Of a DNA stretch of 64,000 bases, positions 52,283-59,904 are shown piece after piece. Source of the DNA: G963674665 sp964609625. Lineage in GTDB: Bacteria > Desulfobacterota > Desulfovibrionia > Desulfovibrionales > Desulfovibrionaceae. How positions within the stretch are numbered: position 1 is the stretch's first letter; every line of letters begins with the position of its first letter. The notes below the pieces were generated by a model. The model saw nothing but the letters and a program-made list of their open reading frames with translations. It was not told the origin of the DNA and searched no databases. Made by a program: the position numbers and the translations under genes. The stretch lies in the NCBI GenBank assembly GCA_964609625.1, contig CAZSRS010000010.1, positions 36,140 to 100,139 on the forward strand, in the 5' to 3' direction.

Positions 52283-53407
52283 ATGCGCACATTGCGCCCC
52301 TTTGTACTGGAAGAGTATTTCTCTGAATGGGAGTTCACCGCTCGTTACAATGTCGGTGGTTCGGACATGCAGTCAATGCCCCTTGCACAACTTCTCTCCC
52401 TGGCCAGCGACGAACAACGCGAGGCCTGGGACAGGCTTTCCCTGGGCTATACCGAGACCTGGGGCGCCCCGCTCCTGCGTGCGGTCATTGCGGCGGGTTA
52501 TGCCGGCCTTGGCCCCGAGCACGTGCTCTGTTTCGCTGGAGCCGAAGAGGGCATCTTCTGCGCCATGCACGCCTTGCTCGCTCCGGGCGACCATGCCGTG
52601 GTCTGCGTGCCCAACTACCAGTCCAGCGAGAGTCTGCCCCTTTCGATTTGTGAGGTCAGTGGGCTTCCTCTGCGGCCGGAGCACAACTGGCAGCCGGACC
52701 TGGACGAACTCAAGGCCCTGTTGCGCCCAAACACCAGGGTGGTGGCCATCAATTTTCCCAACAACCCCACGGGAGGGCTGATTCCCCGCGCCTGTTTTCA
52801 GGAATTGATCGACATTTGCAGGGAACGGGGCATCCATCTCTTTTCCGACGAGGTCTACCGCGGCCTGGAGCACGGTCCTGCCCAACGCTTGCCACAAGCC
52901 GCCGCAGACTATGAGCGCGGGATCTCTCTCAACGTCATGTCCAAAGCTTACGGCTTGGCTGGCCTGCGCATCGGCTGGATTGCCAGCCGGGATACGGCCC
53001 TGCTCCAGACCATGGAGCGTTTCAAGCACTATCTCTCTATCTGCAACAGCGCACCGAGCGAGTATCTGGCGTACATCGCCCTGAGCGCATCAAACACCAT
53101 CCTGGAGCGCAACCGCGGTCTGCTGGCTACGAATCTGGCACTGGTGCAAGACTTCATGGCCAGGCATCCAGAGTTGTTCGACTGGTACGCCCCCCAGGCC
53201 GGATGTATCGCCTTTCCCCGCTACCTGGGGGCGGAAGGCGCGGCGGCCATGTGCGACCGCCTGGTGCGGCAAACCGGCGTGCTGCTCATTCCAGGGAACA
53301 AATTCCAGTCCCGCGTCGGCACAGTTGATCCGGACCGCTTCCGCGTTGGCTATGGACGCGGTTTCTTTGCCGAGGCACTGGAGGTCTGGGAGGGGAGCCT
53401 GACATGA
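52283..53407 (+). CDS. Class I/II PLP-dependent aminotransferase
   Basis: 374 aa. Fold-type I signatures: the cofactor-binding NFPNNPTGG, SDEVYRGLE with the pyridoxal Asp, the Schiff-base Lys in NVMSKAYGLAGLRIGW, and RFRVGYGR with the carboxylate-binding Arg. Substrate is not predictable. ATG 52283 follows AAGGAG, and the upstream in-frame extension lacks similarity. No pathway neighbours are close; the autotransporter gene follows. Confidence 0.9.
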   Translation: MRTLRPFVLEEYFSEWEFTARYNVGGSDMQSMPLAQLLSLASDEQREAWDRLSLGYTETWGAPLLRAVIAAGYAGLGPEHVLCFAGAEEGIFCAMHALLAPGDHAVVCVPNYQSSESLPLSICEVSGLPLRPEHNWQPDLDELKALLRPNTRVVAINFPNNPTGGLIPRACFQELIDICRERGIHLFSDEVYRGLEHGPAQRLPQAAADYERGISLNVMSKAYGLAGLRIGWIASRDTALLQTMERFKHYLSICNSAPSEYLAYIALSASNTILERNRGLLATNLALVQDFMARHPELFDWYAPQAGCIAFPRYLGAEGAAAMCDRLVRQTGVLLIPGNKFQSRVGTVDPDRFRVGYGRGFFAEALEVWEGSLT

Positions 53408-53463
53408 AGCCCGGCCTCCACATCTTTTCAGCTTCCACGGTGTGTTGCGGCAGCGTGTTGTGG

Positions 53464-53492
53464 TTGAAAAGAAACGACACTTGACTTATTGC
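53464..53492 (+). promoter_or_regulatory. Possible promoter of the autotransporter gene
   Basis: TTGAAA (53464-53469), 17-base spacer, TATTGC (53487-53492). The -10 is poor, so this is a weak call. It sits 69 bases before the ATG. Confidence 0.3.
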
Positions 53493-53560
53493 AACGGCCA
53501 GTCATGCACCCAAAACTCCTGATGCCGCCCGCCCATGATCCAATTACAAGGAACAGGACC

Positions 53561-56500
53561 ATGCCAACCAAGCCTTTGTTTTTTCTAGTCTTTACTCTTG
53601 TCGGTGTATCCCTGGCCCTGACCGCTTCCGCATGGGGCGCCTGCACCACCAACACCGACACCATGACTTCCACATGGTATGGTACCACCGCGAATGACTG
53701 CTACGACAACCAGGGCACCGTAGAGGGCAACATCGACATGACCCAGGGTGGCACCGACAGGGTGATCAACTCCGGAACAGTGGATGACGACATCCGCATG
53801 GGCGCCACCAATGGAAATGAGGTAGAGAATTCCGGGTCTGTCGGCGGCAACATCATGGGCAACATGAACAATACCGCGAGTGGAACCGGAAGCAACGCCG
53901 TGATCACCAACTCTGGCAGCGTGGCGGATGACATCTACGGTAGTCACAATTCCGCCAACAATACTACCGGCGGCGGCAACAGCATCACCAACACTTCCTC
54001 CGGCGTGATCAATGGAGAAATCAATGGCAGCTACAATTTCGGTGAAAACTCCAGCGGCGGCTCCAACGAAATAGTCAACGCCGGCTCTGTTGCCGGCAAC
54101 ATCTTCGGTAGTTACAACTCTGGTGACGATGCCAAGGGTGGGGAGAACACCATCGAGAACTCCGGCACGGTCGGCAATTCCATATACGGCTCCAGCAACA
54201 CCAACTCCGATACATCCGGCGGTTTAAACTTCATCATGAATTCCGGAACTGTCGAACAGGATATCTATGGCAGTAACAACGAGGCCGACCGCGCAAGCGG
54301 TGAGGAAAACAGCATTCAGAATACAGGCACTGTCCAATACAACATATACGGCAGCAACAACTTAGGCTTTCAATCATCCGGCGGATACAACACCATTCAA
54401 AACTCCGGTACCGTTTCCAACGCCATTTACGGAAGCAGCAACAGTGGAGAATACAGCTCTGGAAGCTACAACTCCATCGAAAATTCCAGTACCGGCACCG
54501 TGCACGGAGACATCAAGGGCAGTTACAACAGCAATGGCTATACCGAGGGCGGAGGGAACAGCATCTCCAACCAAGGGACTGTCGGCTCCAACATCTTCGG
54601 AAGCGACAACTCCGGCGACAACAGCACGGGCGGCTCCAACATCATCGAGAATAACGGTACGGTCCATAACAGTATCTTCGGCAGCAACAACGTTGGATAC
54701 CAAAGCTCCGGCAACCAGAACGTCATCTGGAATTCCGGCACCGTCGATGGCTCCATCCACGGCAGTTACAACGACGGCGAGGGGAGCAGCGGCGGTGAAA
54801 ACACCATCGAGAACGACGGCACCGTCGCCTACACCATCTACGGCAGCTCAAATTTCGGGTTGAACAGCAGCGGCGGGAACAACGTGCTCACGAACACAAG
54901 CACGGACTCTGTCGGCGAATCCATGGAAGGCAGCATGAACCTGGGGGACGGCAGCTCCGGTGGCGGCAACCTCATCAGCAATGAAGGAACCGTCGGCGAC
55001 ACCATCAAAGGCAGTCACAACCTAGGGCAAAACAGTACCGGCGGTGGCAACTCAATCATCAACCAGGGCACCGTGAGCCACGTCTTCGGCAGCTTCAACC
55101 AGGGCCAAGGAGCCAAGGGCCACAACAACACCATCTTCAACCTGGGCATTGTCGATGGTGATTTCGTCGGCAGTTACAACTCCGGCGACAACAGCAAGGG
55201 CGGCGGCAACACGCTCGCAAACTCGGGAACCATCAAGGACGAGGTCGTGGGCAGCTCCAACGAAGGCACCAATGCCGCCGGCGGCAACAACGACATCGCC
55301 AACGAGGGTGCTATCCAGGGCGCGGTGATTGGCAGCAGCAACGAAGGCTCCGGTTCTTCGGGCGGCGGCAACACCATCGTCAACATCGGCACCATCCAGG
55401 GGCCCGTGGGCGGCAGCAACAACGAAGGCTCCGGTTCTTCGGGAGGCGGCAACATCATCTACAACAATGGCAGGATCGAAAGCTCCCTTTTCGGCTCCTT
55501 CAACGAGGGGCAAGGCAGCAGCGGCGGCGGCAACACCATCACCCTCTTTTCTTCAAGCTACGTGGCCAAGGACGTCTATGGCACCTTCGGCGGCACGAAG
55601 ACAGGCACCGACACCCTGAACTTCTACGGCGGCGCCGAGATCGGCGGCAATGTGGGCGGTTTTGACGTCTTCAACAAACGAGGCCGTGGCACGGCCGTGA
55701 TCCGCGGCAACCTGAACCTGGGCGGCGCGGATGTGTACGTGGCCATGCACGAGTTCAATACCCAGGTCCAGGTCGACGGCCAAATCACGGGTGCCACCGG
55801 CAACCTCACCGTGGACGTGCTGGGCGGTTCCGGTCAATTCGAGCACGGCAAGACCGTGAGCGTCTTCAGCGTTGGCGAGATCGACACCTGGAACTCCGAG
55901 ACCATCAACGAGAGCTTCGCGGAGTGGGACTTGGTGCTGCTCAACGGCCAGATCACGGCCCTGCTCATAGGGCATGGCAGGGGCACCAACGTTAACCAGC
56001 CCAGTGGAAGCGTGACCACCAAGGACACCTTGGTCCATCAGTTCAACACTTACAAGCGCCTGCTGAACAGACGGCTGGCAAGCCTGCTGGCACCCCACCC
56101 CTCCCGCCTGACCCCGGAAGACGAGACACCAGAGGGGCAGGAAATGTCCTACAAGCTGCCCTCAAACGGCACGGCCACGGGCCTGGCGGCCGGCGACGCA
56201 GCCGCGTCCACGGGCACGCAACGCTGGGGCGTCTGGGCCAACGGCGCCCTTTCCTGGCAGAGCAACAACTCCAGCCTGGCCCGCTTCCACGGCACCACCT
56301 ACACCACCCTGGCCGGCGTCGATTACATCTTCACGGATCGTTTCGTGGCCGGTTTGGCCATCGGTAATGACCAAAGCTGGCTGACCACCTCCTTCAACGA
56401 CGGCGGCATCACGTCCAGCGGTTTCATCGCCACTCCCTACGCGGCCTTCTCCCTGCTGGACAACCTGATCCTCGATGTCTCCGGCGCCGTGGGCCTGGTC

Positions 56501-56977
56501 CATAACCGCCAGGAACGCGACAAGAGCACCTTTGACTACGACAGCACCTATGAATCCATCCGCACCATGATCGGTTCCAACCTCACCTACTACCATCTCT
56601 GGAACAACTGGAGCCTCAACGCGGGTGCCGGATTCATGTATGCCAACGAATACGCCCCCTCGTATACGGAGCGCGGCGACCCCAACCTCCGGAACAGGGT
56701 CAGGAGTTCGGATGTCTACGTTGGAGAATTCAACGTCACGGGCGGCGTGAAGTACTACTTCGAGTATTTCGCACCGTACGCCAGCGCGACGTACCTCGTG
56801 TCACCCTGGATGACCCGACCTGAATACTCCAACGACCGAGATGAACTCGAACTGGCCATGGGCGTGGATATCGAGCCTTCGGAGTCATTCACTCTTTCCC
56901 TGCAATTCTCCAAGTCATTCCTGCGCCGTTACGTGGACAACAACAGCGTCATGCTCTCCCTGCGTTATCAGTTCTAA
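53561..56977 (+). CDS. Autotransporter with 20 Asn/Gly/Ser-rich passenger repeats
   Basis: 1138-aa type V secretion protein. Signal peptide (about residues 1-27), passenger about 28-880, and C-terminal 12-strand beta-barrel about 885-1138, starting RWGVWANGALSWQ and ending in the outer-membrane insertion signal SLRYQF with terminal Phe. The passenger holds 20 units of roughly 27 residues with consensus GSxNxGxxSSGGxN-I-NxGTVxxxI, predicting a beta-solenoid. Two cysteines lie close to the mature N-terminus (ACTT, NDCYDN). AAGGAACAGGACC precedes ATG 53561. Probable surface adhesin or biofilm factor. No protease motif was seen. Confidence 0.92.
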   Translation: MPTKPLFFLVFTLVGVSLALTASAWGACTTNTDTMTSTWYGTTANDCYDNQGTVEGNIDMTQGGTDRVINSGTVDDDIRMGATNGNEVENSGSVGGNIMGNMNNTASGTGSNAVITNSGSVADDIYGSHNSANNTTGGGNSITNTSSGVINGEINGSYNFGENSSGGSNEIVNAGSVAGNIFGSYNSGDDAKGGENTIENSGTVGNSIYGSSNTNSDTSGGLNFIMNSGTVEQDIYGSNNEADRASGEENSIQNTGTVQYNIYGSNNLGFQSSGGYNTIQNSGTVSNAIYGSSNSGEYSSGSYNSIENSSTGTVHGDIKGSYNSNGYTEGGGNSISNQGTVGSNIFGSDNSGDNSTGGSNIIENNGTVHNSIFGSNNVGYQSSGNQNVIWNSGTVDGSIHGSYNDGEGSSGGENTIENDGTVAYTIYGSSNFGLNSSGGNNVLTNTSTDSVGESMEGSMNLGDGSSGGGNLISNEGTVGDTIKGSHNLGQNSTGGGNSIINQGTVSHVFGSFNQGQGAKGHNNTIFNLGIVDGDFVGSYNSGDNSKGGGNTLANSGTIKDEVVGSSNEGTNAAGGNNDIANEGAIQGAVIGSSNEGSGSSGGGNTIVNIGTIQGPVGGSNNEGSGSSGGGNIIYNNGRIESSLFGSFNEGQGSSGGGNTITLFSSSYVAKDVYGTFGGTKTGTDTLNFYGGAEIGGNVGGFDVFNKRGRGTAVIRGNLNLGGADVYVAMHEFNTQVQVDGQITGATGNLTVDVLGGSGQFEHGKTVSVFSVGEIDTWNSETINESFAEWDLVLLNGQITALLIGHGRGTNVNQPSGSVTTKDTLVHQFNTYKRLLNRRLASLLAPHPSRLTPEDETPEGQEMSYKLPSNGTATGLAAGDAAASTGTQRWGVWANGALSWQSNNSSLARFHGTTYTTLAGVDYIFTDRFVAGLAIGNDQSWLTTSFNDGGITSSGFIATPYAAFSLLDNLILDVSGAVGLVHNRQERDKSTFDYDSTYESIRTMIGSNLTYYHLWNNWSLNAGAGFMYANEYAPSYTERGDPNLRNRVRSSDVYVGEFNVTGGVKYYFEYFAPYASATYLVSPWMTRPEYSNDRDELELAMGVDIEPSESFTLSLQFSKSFLRRYVDNNSVMLSLRYQF
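53937..55560 (+). repeat. Tandem ~81-bp coding repeats of the autotransporter passenger
   Basis: Twenty degenerate copies of a 27-codon unit, each starting with a GS-x-N-x-G string. They are diverged at DNA level, with the last four (from about 55220) most alike, for example two neighbouring units with the same SSNEGSGSSGGGN-like core. This suggests the array grew from its 3' end. Confidence 0.85.
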
Positions 56978-57013
56978 CGGCACCGCCGAACTTTCCTTCC
57001 GACAGCCAGAAAC

Positions 57014-57063
57014 CCGGTACCCGTTCCAGACGAATGGAGCGTGTACCGGACGCTTCTTTTTTT
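57014..57063 (+). terminator. Terminator after the autotransporter gene
   Basis: CCGGTAC (57014-57020) pairs with GTACCGG (57043-57049), and inside it CGTTCCA pairs with TGGAGCG. A T7 run lies at 57057-57063, seven bases after the stem, a longer gap than ideal. The hairpin also separates the operon from dsrE. Confidence 0.6.
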
Positions 57064-57141
57064 CACCTCCCTCTTGCGCAATCTACCCCCATAGGGTATG
57101 CTTGCCTCACCTTCAATTTTCCACTTAAAGGAGTATACAAC

Positions 57142-57585
57142 ATGAGTGAGCCTACGGAAAAAGCTGCCTTTATCTGCGTCAAGGACACCCTGGACGGCGC
57201 CTACCCCTCGCTGGTGCTGGGCATCAACGCCGCGCGTCTGGGCATGGAGACCAAGATTTTCTACTCGTTCATGGGGCTGAACATGGTTCTCAAGGGAGGC
57301 GCTGCCAGGGCCAAGTTCCACCCCGATGGCGTCATGGGCGCCATCCCCGGTATGAGCAGCCTGGCCACGGCCATGATGAAAAAAAAGATCGACAAGGCCA
57401 ACATCCCTACCCTGGGGGAGTTGCAGGAAATCGCCCAGATCGAGGGCGTGGAACTCATCGCCTGTCACATGACCGTGGAGATGATGGAACTCGACCCCTC
57501 ACAGTTCATCGAGGGCGTGAGGGTCTGGAACGCGGAGGAATTCATGCGCTACGCAAAGGAATGCAAGATCTGCCTCTTCACCTGA
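57142..57585 (+). CDS. DsrE-family (DsrE2-like) sulfur-transfer protein
   Basis: 147 aa of the DsrE/DsrF/DrsH-like superfamily, which carries persulfide sulfur. Cys108 in IACHMTVEMM matches the conserved cysteine of DsrE2-type proteins; Cys141 and Cys144 form an extra CxxC at the C-terminus (ECKIC). The region near residues 40-60 (GLNMVLKGG) could associate with membrane or partners, as in DsrE2A. AAAGGAG ribosome site. It is 54 kb from dsrAB in this window and stands alone. A role in sulfur trafficking is likely from the family but unproven here. Confidence 0.87.
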   Translation: MSEPTEKAAFICVKDTLDGAYPSLVLGINAARLGMETKIFYSFMGLNMVLKGGAARAKFHPDGVMGAIPGMSSLATAMMKKKIDKANIPTLGELQEIAQIEGVELIACHMTVEMMELDPSQFIEGVRVWNAEEFMRYAKECKICLFT

Positions 57586-57626
57586 GCTGCGGGCACACCG
57601 GCGAACCCTGCGGGTAGGCTCGCGCC

Positions 57627-58727
57627 TCAGGCGATGCCGAGCGTCCTTCGGACGGCCCGCAGGCATCGCCGCGCCTGCTCCATGTCGCCCACGGTCACGC
57701 GGCACCAGTCAAGGTATGGGGGGAATGCCCGCCCCACCAGGATGCCGTGCCGTTGTATGGAGGCTCTGAACTCCCGCAGGGGACGCCCGGTATGGAAAAA
57801 TACGAAATTCGCGGCCGAAGGCACCACGGCCAGTCCCATCTTCTGCAGGGACCGGGTCATATACGCGCGCACCTCTCGATTTTCCGCCAGACAGCGCTCC
57901 TGGAAGGAGATGTCCTTGAGCGCCGCCTCGGCCGCGACAAGCGCCAGGATATTCACGGAACTCCAGCCGCAGAACTCCCGCAGCCGGGCAGCCAGTTCCG
58001 GAGGGGCGATGCCATAGCCGATCCGAAGTCCGGCCAAGCCGTGCAGCTTGGAAAATGTGCGGGTCACGATCACCTCGCGCCCCTCGCGCACCAGCTCGAT
58101 CATGCCGTGCTCTTGGGGCGCGTCGGCGTAGTCCAGGTACGCCTCGTCCACCAGCACGGGGCACTGCCAGGACCAGATACCCACCTGCCGGCGCAGATAG
58201 GGGCCGTTGAGCATGGCCCCCGTGGGGTTGTTGGGATTGCAGATGTAGACCAGCCCCACGGACGCATCCAACGCCCTGGTCATGGCCTCCAGGTCCGGCA
58301 GGAAATCATCGCCCAGTGGGATGTCCACGGTCCGCGCCCCTACCAGCGCCGCATGGCGGGACACGGTCTCGTATGTCGGGTATGGGGCGAGGATGTTCTT
58401 GCCGGCCAGCCCCGCCAGCAAGGCCGCGGCGTGCAACACCTCCATGGAACCGGCGCCGAGCACGATGTGGTCCTCGGGCACACGTTCGCGCAGGGCAAGG
58501 AGGCGCAGCAAGGGCTGGTAATACGGCGCGGAATAACGTCCGGCAAGCGCCAGATGCTCGAGAACGGCCTGCCGGGCCAGGGGACCGGCCCCGCGTGGAT
58601 TTTCGTTGTACCGCAGCTGGATCGGCTCGTCCGATGCAGCGTTAGCCGCTGCCGCGAACACGGGTGGCGTGAGCAACCGCGCCCCCACGAGGAGCGGTAC
58701 TGCCTTGAGCATGTCCCGCCGATGCAT
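57627..58727 (-). CDS. HisC-like aminotransferase with a Tat-type signal peptide
   Basis: 366 aa, similar to histidinol-phosphate aminotransferase. The N-terminus is MHRRDMLKAVPLLVGARLL followed by an Ala-rich cleavage region (FAAAANA), a twin-arginine signal of the RRxxLK kind. The enzyme core is complete: LRYNENPRG, GAGSMEVLH, the ICNPNNPTGA loop, VDEAYLDYA, Schiff-base Lys in TFSKLHGLAGLRIGYG and the C-terminal RVTVGD Arg. The PLP enzyme would be folded with cofactor in the cytoplasm and exported, which is what Tat does. ATG 58727 follows GGGGGGACC. The function in the periplasm is unknown. Confidence 0.9.
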   Translation of the reverse strand: MHRRDMLKAVPLLVGARLLTPPVFAAAANAASDEPIQLRYNENPRGAGPLARQAVLEHLALAGRYSAPYYQPLLRLLALRERVPEDHIVLGAGSMEVLHAAALLAGLAGKNILAPYPTYETVSRHAALVGARTVDIPLGDDFLPDLEAMTRALDASVGLVYICNPNNPTGAMLNGPYLRRQVGIWSWQCPVLVDEAYLDYADAPQEHGMIELVREGREVIVTRTFSKLHGLAGLRIGYGIAPPELAARLREFCGWSSVNILALVAAEAALKDISFQERCLAENREVRAYMTRSLQKMGLAVVPSAANFVFFHTGRPLREFRASIQRHGILVGRAFPPYLDWCRVTVGDMEQARRCLRAVRRTLGIA

Positions 58728-58799
58728 GGCTGGTCCCCCCATGATGCCGAGCGTCGCGGGCCGGTCGGTATTTCTGCCCGCGACGCGCATGCTGCCATG

Positions 58800-59465
58800 T
58801 CACTTATTGTGCACCCAAAACAGGTTTTTGTCATCACCGGACACGAAGAAGGTATGCGTGTCCGAGACCGTGAGGTTGAATACCTCGCTCTGGGCCGCGA
58901 TCCGCTCCACGCTCTGGATGGTCACGGTTCCTTCGCTGCCCTGGACCACGTCGCCGGGGCGCAGCTCCGCCGCGCTCCTGGTGGCGCCTTGCTCCAGCAT
59001 GAAGGGGTGGGTGCCGGTGACGCGGAGCGTGCCGTTGATCAGGTAGTGCTCGGGCTGCCCCGTGTGGTAGATCTTTTCCACGGCCACGGGCCTGAACTCG
59101 CCGGTCGCCGGGTCACGGCTAAGAAGCTGGTCCCCGGCCTGGAGCGCGGCAATGTCCTGGAGAGCGCCGTCGGCCATGAGCACCCGGGTGCCAGAGGCGA
59201 AGCAGTGGCCGCCGCCACCGCCGCCACCACCGCCACCGGCGCCGTCCCCGCCGCTGCGATCCCCGGGCTCACCGCCACCAATCATTTCAAGTGCCCTTGT
59301 CTTGGGCTTTTTGCTTCCAGTCCATTTCTCTCTTTCCCTTTCCTCTAAATCTCTCTCGGGTTGCGGATAGCCCAATGACCTAGTATCAACTTGCTTATTA
59401 CAGCCAATTCCCCCAAGAAATGCCAGGATGAAGACAACGATCATTCCGTAGCACACATTTTTCAT
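58800..59465 (-). CDS. Hint-domain lipoprotein, copy A
   Basis: 221 aa. Signal peptide ends in LGGIGC, a lipobox-like site with Cys22. A short charged stalk (about 23-70) and a poly-Gly tract (ten Gly in a row) lead into a Hint (Hedgehog/intein) domain at about 88-221. The domain has the nucleophile Cys in HCFASGTRVL, block-B TGTHPFM (TxxH), and ends WVHNK with the His-Asn of intein splicing. Only a Lys follows, so there is no C-extein to ligate; it may cleave rather than splice. GGAGCAGAGA precedes the ATG. The module appears identical at DNA level to copy B. Confidence 0.85.
   Translation of the reverse strand: MKNVCYGMIVVFILAFLGGIGCNKQVDTRSLGYPQPERDLEEREREKWTGSKKPKTRALEMIGGGEPGDRSGGDGAGGGGGGGGGGHCFASGTRVLMADGALQDIAALQAGDQLLSRDPATGEFRPVAVEKIYHTGQPEHYLINGTLRVTGTHPFMLEQGATRSAAELRPGDVVQGSEGTVTIQSVERIAAQSEVFNLTVSDTHTFFVSGDDKNLFWVHNK
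58843..59192. repeat. 350-bp repeat, Hint module copy A
   Basis: Compared by eye, bases 58843-59192 and 63031-63380 appear the same at every position, covering nearly the whole Hint domain. Similarity stops sharply at both ends: the last 15 codons differ, and so do the linker and N-terminus. Direct orientation, about 4.2 kb apart. Confidence 0.88.
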
Positions 59466-59904
59466 TCTCTGCTCCTTTTGAAGATTGGAAGGGACCTAGA
59501 ACGCTGTACAAAATATGGGGGCCATCTCATAACGCCTTCCGCCCAATCCTGGATCCATTTGACCGATACTTCCCTGGAGTCACGTCACGGTTCCGCGTTC
59601 CTGCTCCGTGAAATGAAACCATTCCCGAGTGCAAAAATACTCCCGAGTGGGGTAAAAATCGGTTAAAGATGCGCCTGGTTCCGAGCAAAATAGTCGCACA
59701 TACGACAACAGTCTAATAATATTGATTTTCTTTTTCTCTTCCAGAATGTTTGCTTAAGGAGCGCCGCGACGGCAAACTTGTCCCTTTGAAGCCATTTCGG
59801 TATACACTCATTGTCGCACCGTGCTGTTCTCATTGCCTGAAGCCTCGGCGCCCCCCCGCGGTGTCGCCAAGGGGTACGCAAGGGCCTTGAAAAGGGGGGC
59901 TCTC
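59466..59904. other. Divergent regulatory region between Hint copy A and the activator
   Basis: Lower GC than its surroundings and non-coding. It includes a good promoter for the activator (59778-59806) and two direct TCCCGAGT octamers at 59633-59640 and 59651-59658, 18 bases apart, each followed within a few bases by AAAAAT. Such phased repeats could bind the activator and control the Hint gene or itself. Confidence 0.5.
59778..59806 (+). promoter_or_regulatory. Putative promoter of the STAND activator gene
   Basis: TTGTCC (59778-59783), exactly 17 bases, then TATACA (59801-59806). Transcription would start near 59813, 90 bases before the chosen ATG. Confidence 0.55.
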
